Of a stretch of DNA of 64,000 bases, positions 1-8,664 are shown piece by piece. The notes beneath the pieces are model-generated. The model was not told where the DNA came from. It was given only the letters and a program-made list of their open reading frames with translations, and made no database searches. Position numbers and translations under genes: made by a program. Origin of the DNA: Porphyrobacter sp. (GTDB lineage: Bacteria; Pseudomonadota; Alphaproteobacteria; Sphingomonadales; Sphingomonadaceae); NCBI GenBank assembly GCA_027533455.1, contig JAPZUC010000004.1, positions 62,001-126,000 on the forward strand. Direction: 5' to 3'. Positions within the stretch are counted from its first letter, which is position 1, and the number at the start of each line of letters is the position of its first letter.

Positions 1-1214
<1,214 letters not shown>

Positions 1215-1282
1215 TCCCGTTCCATAATCGGTGGCCGCCGATTGTCACCAGCGGATTCGGACAGGACCATGAGGAGGGAGCG

Positions 1283-2182
1283 ATGTTTCACGCGAAACAT
1301 GATTCTGGCGGGGGTCTAGAGTGGGTCTGGAAGGGGTCTAAGGCGAGGCAAACCCGCGCGAAGGCCCACTTTGCGCGGGCGAGCGGGGTGCTGGCGCTGG
1401 CGATCCTCGCGGCCTGTTCCTCGCCCGAGGAGCTTGCCGCCAAAACCGGCGCCGCCCCGCCCGAAGCGCCTGCCGCCCCCGCTCCTCCGCCCGCGCCTGC
1501 GACGGACAAGGTCGAATTCACCGACTACGCCGAACAGGGCGTTGCCAAGCGCACCTTTGGCTATTCCTGGCTCGCCGCGGTCGCCGCCCTTCCGCCGCTT
1601 GCAAGCCACCTCATGGCCGAGCGTGACGCGATGCTCGCCGAACAGAAGGCCGATTGGCAAAGCGCGCTTGCCGAAGTCGGCGACAAGGACTGCGTCAGCT
1701 GCGTCAATCGCGATATCGAAAAGACCTGGGATGTGGTTGCCAACCTCCCGCGCTTTCTCTCGCTGTCGGCAAGCTGGTACGACTATTCCGGCGGCGCGCA
1801 CGGCAATTTCGCCTTCGACACTTTGGTGTGGGACCGCCAGACCCAGCGGGCCATCGATCCCAAGACCATGTTCCGTTCACCCGCTGCCTTGCAGGCTGCA
1901 CTCGGCGAGGCATGGTGCAAGCGGCTCGGCGCGGAGCGGCAGAACAAGCTGGGCGAAGAATACAGCGATGACGGCTTCTTCGGCTGCCCGCCCATTGCGG
2001 ATCTGACCGTGCTGGTCGGTTCCTCCGACAGAAAGCATTTCAACCGCATCGGGCTGATCGCCGCGCCCTATGTGGCGGGCTCCTATGCGGAGGGGGAGTA
2101 CGAGGTAACGCTGCCCGTCACACCCAAGGTGCTTGCGGCAGTCAAACCCGAATTCAAGGCAGCTTTCGCACTCGGAAAGTAG
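1283..2182 (+). CDS. lipoprotein with DUF3298/RsiV-like C-terminal domain
   Basis: 299 residues. A basic N-region (about 1-33) is followed by a hydrophobic stretch and the lipobox LAAC near residue 45, then a Pro/Ala-rich linker, so this is probably a lipoprotein anchored in the envelope. The globular part contains SGGAHGN, a pattern typical of DUF4163/DUF3298 (RsiV/PdaC-type) domains. The ATG at 1283 has a strong ribosome binding site (AGGAGG, 5-base spacer). Unusually, the start codon lies inside a parS-like palindrome, so the first residues MFHAKH are encoded by it. The gene reads away from pepA and is followed closely by map. Function unknown. Confidence 0.75.
   Translation: MFHAKHDSGGGLEWVWKGSKARQTRAKAHFARASGVLALAILAACSSPEELAAKTGAAPPEAPAAPAPPPAPATDKVEFTDYAEQGVAKRTFGYSWLAAVAALPPLASHLMAERDAMLAEQKADWQSALAEVGDKDCVSCVNRDIEKTWDVVANLPRFLSLSASWYDYSGGAHGNFAFDTLVWDRQTQRAIDPKTMFRSPAALQAALGEAWCKRLGAERQNKLGEEYSDDGFFGCPPIADLTVLVGSSDRKHFNRIGLIAAPYVAGSYAEGEYEVTLPVTPKVLAAVKPEFKAAFALGK
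1284..1299. promoter_or_regulatory. parS-like ParB-binding site overlapping a start codon
   Basis: The 16-mer TGTTTCACGCGAAACA differs at one central position from the conserved bacterial parS consensus (TGTTTCACGTGAAACA). It overlaps the ATG at 1283. A second site at 52870 supports a real centromere-type signal. ParB binding is inferred from the match. Confidence 0.72.
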
Positions 2183-2214
2183 CTTTTCGGGGCGCCAGTC
2201 GCTATGTGGGCGCC

Positions 2215-3042
2215 ATGCACGATTATCAACTCGTTGACGGCGACCAGACCGTCTACCGCGATGGTTCCATCAAGCTCCACACCAAGGAGGGCTTCGAGGG
2301 GATGCGCAAGGCCGGCAAGCTTGCCGCCGAAATCCTCGACGCCTGTGCGGAGCTGGTGAAGCCCGGCGTCACCACCGGCAGCATCGACGATGCGGTGCGC
2401 GGCATGATGCTCGATGCGGGCGCGGTGCCCGCGACCCTCGGTTACCGCGGCTATGCGCACAGCTCGTGCATCTCGATCAACCACGTGATCTGCCACGGCA
2501 TTCCGGGCGACAAGGTGCTGAAGGATGGCGACATCCTCAACATCGATGTGACCCCGCTGGTCGATGGCTGGCACGGTGATACGTCGCGGATGTTCTATGC
2601 TGGCGAGCCTTCGCTGAAAGCCAAGAAGCTGGTCGAAGTGACCTATGAGTGCCTGATGCTCGGCATCGCGGCGGCCCAGCCCGGCGCGCGGCTCGGCGAT
2701 ATCGGCGCGGCGATCGAGGCGCACGCCAACCAGTTCCGCTATGGCGTGGTGCGCGAATTCTGCGGCCACGGCCTCGGCCGCCTGTTCCACGATGCCCCCG
2801 AAGTGGTCCACGCCGCCCGCGCCGGCACAGGCCCGGAAGTGCGTCCCGGCATGTTCTTCACCATCGAGCCGATGATCAACCTCGGCAAGCCTTGGGCCAA
2901 GGTGCTGGGCGACGGCTGGACGGCCGTGACGCGGGACAAGAGCCTGTCGGCGCAGTTCGAACACTCGATCGCGATCACCGAGACAGGCAACGAGATCTTC
3001 ACGAAGAGCGCGACCGGGCGGGATTGTCCGCCTTACGTTTAG
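2215..3042 (+). CDS. map: methionine aminopeptidase, type I
   Basis: 275 residues. A cytoplasmic metalloprotease that removes the initiator methionine from nascent proteins. The pita-bread fold is recognisable throughout: GYRGYAHSSCISINHVICHGIP (about 78-99), the metal ligands in NIDVTP and DTSRMF, the His in CGHGLGRLFHD, and the Glu ligands in FTIEPMI and FEHSIAI. Length is normal for MetAP1. I chose the ATG at 2215; a GTG three codons upstream is also in frame. The gene ends directly in a structured repeat that begins at its TAG stop. Confidence 0.95.
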   Translation: MHDYQLVDGDQTVYRDGSIKLHTKEGFEGMRKAGKLAAEILDACAELVKPGVTTGSIDDAVRGMMLDAGAVPATLGYRGYAHSSCISINHVICHGIPGDKVLKDGDILNIDVTPLVDGWHGDTSRMFYAGEPSLKAKKLVEVTYECLMLGIAAAQPGARLGDIGAAIEAHANQFRYGVVREFCGHGLGRLFHDAPEVVHAARAGTGPEVRPGMFFTIEPMINLGKPWAKVLGDGWTAVTRDKSLSAQFEHSIAITETGNEIFTKSATGRDCPPYV

Positions 3043-3146
3043 GTTTTTCGCACGCCCCTCCGGGCGCGCGATCCTTGCTAGACGGGCAGCAAAGCTGCCC
3101 CCGCTGCGGACGGTCAATCGCCCTTGCGGCCCTGCGGGCCGAATTA
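3040..3146 (+). repeat. dispersed three-hairpin repeat, copy A
   Basis: It starts at the map stop codon (TAGGTTTTT) and contains three hairpins: 3049-3070 (CGCACGCCC/GGGCGCGCG), 3084-3100 (GGGCAGC-AAA-GCTGCCC) and 3127-3141 (CGGCCC-TGC-GGGCCG). Copy B (6650-6754, minus) has the same order, the same flanks and the same placement at a stop codon, but different paired arms in hairpin 2. It may act as a 3'-end processing or termination element. Confidence 0.7.
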
Positions 3147-3158
3147 CCCCCTTCGTCA

Positions 3159-3177
3159 TCCCGGGCTTGACCCGGGA
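3159..3177. repeat. short palindromic repeat in convergent intergenic region
   Basis: Perfect inverted repeat TCCCGGG-CTTGA-CCCGGGA inside CGTCATCCCGGGCTTGACC. From memory, this kind of palindromic unit occurs repeatedly between genes of alphaproteobacteria. It lies between the convergent map and membrane-protein genes, where it could serve as a terminator hairpin for either strand. No other copy was noticed in the window. Confidence 0.55.
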
Positions 3178-3192
3178 ACCAGCTTTCTTGGT

Positions 3193-3816
3193 CTAGAGAA
3201 ACAACGCCGCCAGCACCGCGCTCATCACCACGATGAGCCCGACCGAGAACCCCAGCATCGCCAGCACCGGCTTGGTCACGCGCCCATGCAGCACCCAGTC
3301 GTATCCGGCGGCGATCGCAATCGTGATCGGCGGCTGGACCGCGATGGCGACCGGATCGGGCAGGCCGAGGACCTGCACCACGCGGGCGTAGGCGGGGGTC
3401 ATCAGCGCCAGCGTCGCGATCAGCATCGCCTGCCGGTGCGCGGCGATGTCGCGGCGGCGGGCGAAGTGCAGGGCGGCGAAATAGAGCGGCAAGAAGGTCG
3501 CAAAGGCGGCGAGGTTTACCACAGTCACCTCGGGGCGGCCGAGCTCCAGCCCGATGCGCCACGATATCACCCCGCCGCTCACCAGCATGGCACCGACCAG
3601 CGCGATCGAGGCGCGGCCCGTGGCGCGGTGCGACGCGAATTTGAAGCGCGCGGCAAGGAAGCTCTGGCTGGCGAGCAGGATCAGCCACGCGATCATGCTC
3701 CCGGCGTGAAACACCACGATGGGGGTGTAGCGCGCCAGCACGTGCGGGTGGAGCACGGCCTTCAGCGCAAAGGCGGCCAGCGTGAAGCCCAGCAGCCCCA
3801 ACGCGATCTTGCCCAT
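3193..3816 (-). CDS. conserved integral membrane protein of unknown function
   Basis: 207 residues from an ATG at 3816, with five or six hydrophobic segments (for example residues 5-20, 28-50, 65-85, 95-115, 130-150 and 180-205). It is rich in Ala and Leu, has no catalytic motif I recognise and no signal peptide beyond the first membrane helix. It lies 38 bases downstream of ccmB on the same strand and may be co-transcribed with ccmAB, but it lacks the WG-rich haem-handling motif of CcmC, so I do not call it ccmC. The frame is open well upstream, but that part overlaps ccmB, so the internal ATG is the likely start. Confidence 0.7.
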   Translation of the reverse strand: MGKIALGLLGFTLAAFALKAVLHPHVLARYTPIVVFHAGSMIAWLILLASQSFLAARFKFASHRATGRASIALVGAMLVSGGVISWRIGLELGRPEVTVVNLAAFATFLPLYFAALHFARRRDIAAHRQAMLIATLALMTPAYARVVQVLGLPDPVAIAVQPPITIAIAAGYDWVLHGRVTKPVLAMLGFSVGLIVVMSAVLAALFL

Positions 3817-3854
3817 CAATCTGTTGGCCCGAACGTGACTTTCAGGTGCGCGCA

Positions 3855-4505
3855 CTAATTCTCCCTTGCCGCCCGGATCGCGGCTCCGGCGGCAAACGGA
3901 GCAAGTGCCACCAGCGCGAGGCTTATTGCCCCAACGAAGCCGAGGCTGACTTGATCCTGACGGGCGAGTGCGCCGGCGCCGAAAATCAGGATGGGGAGGG
4001 CGAGCGGGATGAGCAGCAGGCCCGAGAGCGCCGCGCCTGCGCGCAAGGAGGCGGTGAGCGCGGCGATCATCAATCCGATGGCGGCCAGCCCCGGGGTGCC
4101 CGCCAGCAGGCCGAGCAGGAGGATAGAGAAGGTCTCGCCCTCGATTTTCAGCAAGGCGGCAGCGGGGAAGGTCGCCAGCAGCAGGGGCGGGCCGAAGCTG
4201 AGCCAGTGGGCGAGCAGGCGCACGGCCATCATTGCTTCCTCCGCGACCCCACGCAGGCGGAGCTGGTCGAAGAACCCGAGCTGGATGTCGCGCGCGACCA
4301 GCTTTTCGAGCGGCAGGATCGCCGCCAGCAGCGCCGCGATCCACACCACCCCGCCGCCGGTTTTCGCCAGCACATTGGCGTCCGGTCCGACGGCAAACGG
4401 GAACAGCATGGCGACCGCGACGAAGAACACGACAGGCAGCGCCGCGCCGCTTCCGGTGAAGGGGAAGAACTGCGCGAGGTCGCGGCGAAGCAGGGCGGCG
4501 ATCAT
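3855..4505 (-). CDS. ccmB: haem exporter protein CcmB
   Basis: 216 residues with about six membrane helices; the membrane subunit of the CcmAB(CD) complex of system I cytochrome c maturation in the inner membrane. It begins MIAALLRRDLAQFF and carries the CcmB-like stretch LEKLVARDIQLGFFDQLRL after the first two helices, which matches the family. The start ATG at 4505 overlaps the ccmA stop by four bases (ATGA), so translation is probably coupled. A longer in-frame extension runs through ccmA and is not real. ccmC and the other ccm genes are not in this window. Confidence 0.9.
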   Translation of the reverse strand: MIAALLRRDLAQFFPFTGSGAALPVVFFVAVAMLFPFAVGPDANVLAKTGGGVVWIAALLAAILPLEKLVARDIQLGFFDQLRLRGVAEEAMMAVRLLAHWLSFGPPLLLATFPAAALLKIEGETFSILLLGLLAGTPGLAAIGLMIAALTASLRAGAALSGLLLIPLALPILIFGAGALARQDQVSLGFVGAISLALVALAPFAAGAAIRAAREN

Positions 4506-5113
4506 GCCTCGTCCTCTTGCGGCGCGGGCGCGAAATCCTCGATGGCGAAGCTGGTCATACCCGGCACATCCAGCGGCTGGTGCGAAGCGATCAGCGCGAT
4601 CCCGCCGCCCGCACAATGCTCGCGCACAAGCGCGCTGAAGGTGTCTTGCGAGGCGGTGTCGAGGCCGGACAGGGGCTCGTCCAGCAGCCACACAGGCGCG
4701 GCCTGTCCGAGCACGCGGGCGAGGGTGGCGCGCTTTTTCTGCCCGGTGGAAAGATAGCGCACGGGCACCTCGGCGAGCGGATCAAGCCTGAGCCGCTCCA
4801 TGATCGCCGCCGCGTCTGCCACGCCGTCGAGCGCGAACCAGAACGCCAGCGCCTGTCCCAGCGGCAGATCGGGATCGAGGCCGATGCGTTCGTCCAGCAG
4901 GGCCAGCGCGCCCTCCCGCGTCACGCTTCCTGCATAGGGTGTTTTGAGGCCCGCCAGAGCGCGGATCAGCGTCGTCTTTCCCGCCCCGTTGGCCCCCGTC
5001 ATATGGCACGCCGCGCCGCCTTCGAGCCGGAACGACAGCCGCCGGAACAGCAGCCGTTCGCCCCGGCGGCAGGCCAGGTTTTCGGCAATCAACAGGGGCG
5101 AGGGCGCTTGCAT
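4502..5113 (-). CDS. ccmA: cytochrome c biogenesis haem-exporter ATP-binding protein CcmA
   Basis: 203 residues, the usual length. An ABC ATPase that powers release of holo-CcmE from CcmCD during cytochrome c maturation, acting on the cytoplasmic face with CcmB. Walker A is GANGAGKTT (about 40-48), the ABC signature is YLSTGQKKR (about 119-127), Walker B is VWLLDEP followed by the D-loop LSGLDTAS, and the H-loop His is in ASHQP. It is the first gene of a minus-strand unit with ccmB, and is divergent from the PCD gene at 5178 across 64 bases. Confidence 0.94.
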   Translation of the reverse strand: MQAPSPLLIAENLACRRGERLLFRRLSFRLEGGAACHMTGANGAGKTTLIRALAGLKTPYAGSVTREGALALLDERIGLDPDLPLGQALAFWFALDGVADAAAIMERLRLDPLAEVPVRYLSTGQKKRATLARVLGQAAPVWLLDEPLSGLDTASQDTFSALVREHCAGGGIALIASHQPLDVPGMTSFAIEDFAPAPQEDEA

Positions 5114-5177
5114 TGGGCCGAAGCGTTAGGGAAAAGGGGCCGCGCAAACAAGCGACCCGATCCAAGGAATTGCTCCC

Positions 5178-5477
5178 ATGTCCGTGCCTGAACTCTCCGC
5201 TGACGAAATCACTGCGCTGCTGGACGCGCATCCCGCATGGGAGCTGGCGCGCGAGGGCAAGGCAATTGCGCGCACCTTCCGCTTCGAGGATTTCTCCGAG
5301 GCCTGGGGCTTCATGTCCCGCGTCGCCCTGCTGGCCGAGGTGCAGGACCACCACCCCGAATGGTTCAACGTCTACAACCGCGTGGAGGTCACGCTGACGA
5401 CGCACGATGCGGGAACAAGCGGGGGGCTCTCGGCGCGAGACGCCAGGATGGCCGCCAGCATCGACGCGCTGGCGTGA
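5178..5477 (+). CDS. 4a-hydroxytetrahydrobiopterin (pterin-4a-carbinolamine) dehydratase
   Basis: 99 residues, normal for the PCD/DCoH/PhhB family, which dehydrates 4a-hydroxy-tetrahydropterin to recycle pterin cofactor. The active-site pattern is present as [21 protein letters not shown], with the conserved His-His-Pro and the later Asn/Val strand; [16 protein letters not shown] matches the first strands. No aromatic amino-acid hydroxylase gene lies nearby, so the physiological substrate is open. The stop overlaps the next gene's ATG by one base. Confidence 0.92.
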   Translation: MSVPELSADEITALLDAHPAWELAREGKAIARTFRFEDFSEAWGFMSRVALLAEVQDHHPEWFNVYNRVEVTLTTHDAGTSGGLSARDARMAASIDALA

Positions 5478-6646
5478 TGCGAGGGGTGGGTCTCCTCGCT
5501 GCGCTGGCGCTGGTGTCAGCCTCCGCGAACGCGCAGCCGTTGCCCGAGCATGGGCGCATCTGGAAGGGCACGCTCGGAGACGAAGCGATCACAGTCTGTT
5601 TGCCGGATGAGCGCCCTGGAACCGGCGTGTTCTACGCAGATGCCACGCTTGAGCCGGTTCGCTTGGAAGCGGAGAACACGGCCGAACCGGACACCTTGCG
5701 TGAGATGAAGGGTTATGACGATCCGACAGGCGCAGTCTGGACCCTGATCACCGCTGAGGACCGCGCGACTGGCGAATGGCGCAAGGGTGCCGACACCCGG
5801 CGGATACGCCTTACCGCGCAAGCAGTCGAGCTGCCGGAATATGGCTCGGCCTGTGGCAGCGGCGCGTTCCTCGATCCGGTTCTGGCGGGCGGCCGTATCG
5901 AATCTTCCCGCGAGGCCCTAGATGGCACGGCTTACACTGTGCTTGACTATACCGGACCGCAGCGCTCCGGGCTGGCGAATTACGGTGTTACCGCCTTCGC
6001 GCTTGATCCGGTTCGCCCCGGTGACGCAGCCATCAACCGTGCGCTGGCGAAGGCACTGCCAGATGACACAGCCGGGCACGAAGCGGGGCAATGCCTTGCA
6101 GGCAGCTTAACCTGGTCGAACGGCCCCGGTGATTACGGCCACCTGTTGAAGCCCGAGCTGATCACCTCCCGCTGGCTCAGCCTCACCTCGTCGGGCAGCA
6201 GGTATTGCGGGGGCGCACACCCGACCCACTTCCTGATGAAACAGGTCTATGACCGCGGCAACGGGGCAGAGGTCGATCCGGGAACATGGTTCAAGCGCGG
6301 CGCGGTCGTCTATTATGAATTCGATACCGTCGCAGTTGAGGGGCGGCGCGAGATCGCGGGGCTTTCCGAAGCACTGACAAAGGCGGTGCTGGCGCACTGG
6401 GCGGACGGTCAGACCGCCGAGGATGCTGAAAGGCGCAGGGAGTGCGCGGACATGATCGACGGCAACAGCTGGCAGATCGGTCTGACCCGCGAAGGCCCAG
6501 TCTTCGTCCCCCAGCTGCCTCACGTCATCTTTGCCTGTTCCGACGAAATCGTGTTGCCGTGGATGGCCGCGCGCCTGTTCCTCTCAGCCGAGGGGCTGGC
6601 GGTGATGGCGAGCCTCCGCTCGGCGAAGCCGGGGGCCGCGCGCTGA
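5477..6646 (+). CDS. secreted protein with a DUF3298-like pattern
   Basis: 389 residues starting [20 protein letters not shown], a classical signal peptide with predicted cleavage after ANA, so probably periplasmic. The middle region contains YCGGAHPTHF, similar to the GGAH pattern of the lipoprotein at 1283 and of DUF3298 domains. Two C-terminal Cys (about 319 and 353) might pair. The frame is open further upstream inside the PCD gene; I chose the ATG at 5477, which overlaps the PCD stop and begins the signal peptide. No enzymatic motif recognised. Confidence 0.7.
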   Translation: MRGVGLLAALALVSASANAQPLPEHGRIWKGTLGDEAITVCLPDERPGTGVFYADATLEPVRLEAENTAEPDTLREMKGYDDPTGAVWTLITAEDRATGEWRKGADTRRIRLTAQAVELPEYGSACGSGAFLDPVLAGGRIESSREALDGTAYTVLDYTGPQRSGLANYGVTAFALDPVRPGDAAINRALAKALPDDTAGHEAGQCLAGSLTWSNGPGDYGHLLKPELITSRWLSLTSSGSRYCGGAHPTHFLMKQVYDRGNGAEVDPGTWFKRGAVVYYEFDTVAVEGRREIAGLSEALTKAVLAHWADGQTAEDAERRRECADMIDGNSWQIGLTREGPVFVPQLPHVIFACSDEIVLPWMAARLFLSAEGLAVMASLRSAKPGAAR

Positions 6647-6649
6647 TAT

Positions 6650-6754
6650 CGGCCCGCAGGGCCGCAAGGCCGAACAGCCGCCCGCAGCGATGCGATCTTC
6701 CGATCGCATGAGCGAGGATTTCGCACGCCGGGGGGCGTGCGGACAAAAAACCTA
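6650..6754 (-). repeat. dispersed three-hairpin repeat, copy B
   Basis: On the minus strand it begins at the TAG stop of the SDR gene, followed by six T residues. Hairpins are 6722-6741 (CGCACGCC/GGCGTGCG), 6690-6709 (ATGCGATC-TTCC-GATCGCAT on the plus strand) and 6650-6664 (CGGCCC/GGGCCG). Order, conserved flanks and position at a stop codon match copy A at 3040. The hairpin-2 arms differ in sequence from copy A yet stay fully paired. Confidence 0.7.
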
Positions 6755-7561
6755 CTTCCCCAGCAAGCCCTGCCGCCCGGCGGCACGCTGCTGCTTGCGC
6801 ACCTTGCCCGGCATCCAGCGCTTGCTGAAAGCCAGACGGCGCGCCGTCGCCCCGACCAGATAGTGCAGCTCGTGCCCGTGGACGGCATCCCAGATCGCCT
6901 GCGCGACTTCCGAAACCGGCGTGATCTCCAGCCCGGCGGCGGTCACGCGGGTGCGGATGTTCTCGTTGGTGTTGCGGTTGCTGGTGCCGTCGAGCAGCGG
7001 GGTATCGATGAAGCTCGGGCAGATCGAGGACACCGTGATCCCGTCCGATACCCATTCGGCATCGAGGCTTTCGGCGATCCCGCGCACCCCGAACTTCGTG
7101 GCGGAATAGACGCTCATCCCGCTGCCGCCGGTGATCCCGGCCGCGCTCGCAATGTTGACCAGTGCCGATCCCGGGCCGCTTGCCTTGAGGTAGGGGTAGA
7201 CCGCCTGTGCCCCGTAGAGCACCCCGCGCAGATTGATGTCGAGACAGGCGTCGATCTCGTCCTTGCTGAGCTCGGCAAGCGGGCCGCCGGTGCCGATCCC
7301 GGCATTGTTGACCATCGCGTCGATACGGCCACCGGCAGCGGCGGCGAAGGCGGTTAGGCTCTCGTCCCACCGCGCCCGGTCGCGAACATCGAGCTTGCCC
7401 GACCACTTGGCATCGCCCGCGATCATCCCGAGCGTTTCGGCCATCCCGGCCTCGTTGATGTCAGCGACGCCCACGAACCAGCCCTTGGCCGCAAAGTGCA
7501 GCGCGGCGGCGCGCCCGATGCCGGAGCCGCCGCCGGTGATGAAGATGCTGCGCTGTGTCAT
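6752..7561 (-). CDS. short-chain dehydrogenase/reductase (SDR), classical type
   Basis: 269 residues from the ATG at 7561. An NAD(P)-dependent oxidoreductase with a single Rossmann domain. The cofactor motif is TGGGSGIG (about 9-16), the NNAG motif is present (VNNAGIG), and the catalytic Tyr-x3-Lys is YSATK. FVGVADINE after strand 2 has an acidic residue, which favours NAD over NADP. The C-terminal tail is basic (KRWMPGKVRKQQRA). Substrate cannot be predicted. The upstream region holds a perfect 6+6 dyad that may be an operator. Confidence 0.88.
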   Translation of the reverse strand: MTQRSIFITGGGSGIGRAAALHFAAKGWFVGVADINEAGMAETLGMIAGDAKWSGKLDVRDRARWDESLTAFAAAAGGRIDAMVNNAGIGTGGPLAELSKDEIDACLDINLRGVLYGAQAVYPYLKASGPGSALVNIASAAGITGGSGMSVYSATKFGVRGIAESLDAEWVSDGITVSSICPSFIDTPLLDGTSNRNTNENIRTRVTAAGLEITPVSEVAQAIWDAVHGHELHYLVGATARRLAFSKRWMPGKVRKQQRAAGRQGLLGK

Positions 7562-7609
7562 TGGGGGGTCCCTCTTCCCGATTGCTATTTGCAACCTGTC
7601 TAGAACGGA

Positions 7610-7625
7610 CTGACACGCTTGTCAG
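7610..7625. promoter_or_regulatory. candidate operator dyad upstream of the SDR gene
   Basis: CTGACA-CGCT-TGTCAG, a perfect inverted repeat 49 bases upstream of the SDR start codon. Size and placement suit a dimeric repressor such as a TetR-family protein, but no regulator gene is adjacent. The remaining 7626-7785 shows no gene. Confidence 0.35.
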
Positions 7626-7785
7626 CAGCTTGAGTGTGGCAGTACACAAGCGGCGGATTTTGGGCCGGTCCGTGCCATGGTCGAATGACCGAAAGTGGGT
7701 GGGAAGCGGACGTGGTTCGCCATGTCGCTACGGCAGGTGTACACAGGGTTGGCCAAGCGCAGCGGCAAGCGCATTGCGGACCAGG

Positions 7786-8664
7786 TCAGACCCGGTGAAG
7801 TTCGGCGAACGCGCGCGCCTTTTCGTCTGTCGCCTTCACCAGTGGCCACACCATCTCGATCACCTCTTCGTTCGCGCGCCACTTGTCTCGTGCCGGCTCC
7901 GACACGGTCGTTTTCGATCTTGGGAGATGGGCACCCAGCACACGATCCCAGGAGAAGTCCAGGGATGCCGAAAGATCCTCCATGGCGCGCTGAGGTGCAG
8001 CAATGACAACGTCGTAGCTGATCGATCGCACCCGCTGCGGAGGCAAACTGGCGAGGTCGTCGATGAGGGCATTCATCGCCGTCACCCATTGCTGGGCCAC
8101 GATGTGCGGCAGTGGGAGCCCCTTGAGCTTTTCCCAGCCGGGAACGAGCAGAAGTGACCAGGGATCACCAGTCCAACCGGGCAGTCGCGGATAGGTCCGG
8201 AACATGCCCGATAGCCACGCCTCGATCATGCTGGCGATTGTCTGGCGTGCGTCGCGGTAGAGGAAGAGGAAAGTGGCGTCAGGCCAGGCAGCGGCGAAGA
8301 ACGGAACCCTTAGTGCGTTCTTCGGGGTCTTCTCGAGCATCCTCACGCGGCCGCTGGCCTGGCATCCGTCACGATCGTGCAAACGTTCGTAGAAGCCTTG
8401 GGCCAGCAACTCGATCAGGCCGGGCTCGGCGTCCGCTTCGACCAGCCGGTTGGACTTGAAGCCTCTCGCTCGCGTTGAAAAGGCGGGGATGCCCTCGATC
8501 ACATTATGGCTTTCCCGACCGATAGTGAACAGGTCGGGCGACTGGGCGAGCGTTTCGAACAACAGGGTCGAGCCCGATCGCGGCGCACTCATGATGAAGA
8601 TGGGCCGGTCGATCCGCGCACGGAAGCTGTCCGCAGGCAATGTGTTGGTCCGCGAGATCGTCAC
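7786..8664 (-). CDS. sulfotransferase family protein
   Basis: 292 residues. Sulfotransferases move sulfate from PAPS to hydroxyl or amine acceptors. The 5'-phosphosulfate loop is APRSGSTLLFETL (about 27-39); the second PAPS-contact region is around FLFLYRDARQTIASM (about 153-167), with the expected Arg. The gene starts with GTG at 8664, overlapping the hydroxylase stop (GTGA), so the two are translationally coupled. The acceptor is unknown; the partner suggests a modified peptide or small molecule (inference). Confidence 0.85.
   Translation of the reverse strand: MTISRTNTLPADSFRARIDRPIFIMSAPRSGSTLLFETLAQSPDLFTIGRESHNVIEGIPAFSTRARGFKSNRLVEADAEPGLIELLAQGFYERLHDRDGCQASGRVRMLEKTPKNALRVPFFAAAWPDATFLFLYRDARQTIASMIEAWLSGMFRTYPRLPGWTGDPWSLLLVPGWEKLKGLPLPHIVAQQWVTAMNALIDDLASLPPQRVRSISYDVVIAAPQRAMEDLSASLDFSWDRVLGAHLPRSKTTVSEPARDKWRANEEVIEMVWPLVKATDEKARAFAELHRV

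Noticed and set aside
1226-1243. Dyad AATCGG-N6-CCGATT between pepA and the lipoprotein gene
   Set aside because: Six-base arms alone are weak evidence, and no conserved promoter elements are placed around it.
3193-3816. Membrane protein considered as CcmC
   Set aside because: Position beside ccmB fits, but the tryptophan-rich haem-binding motif and conserved His of CcmC are absent.
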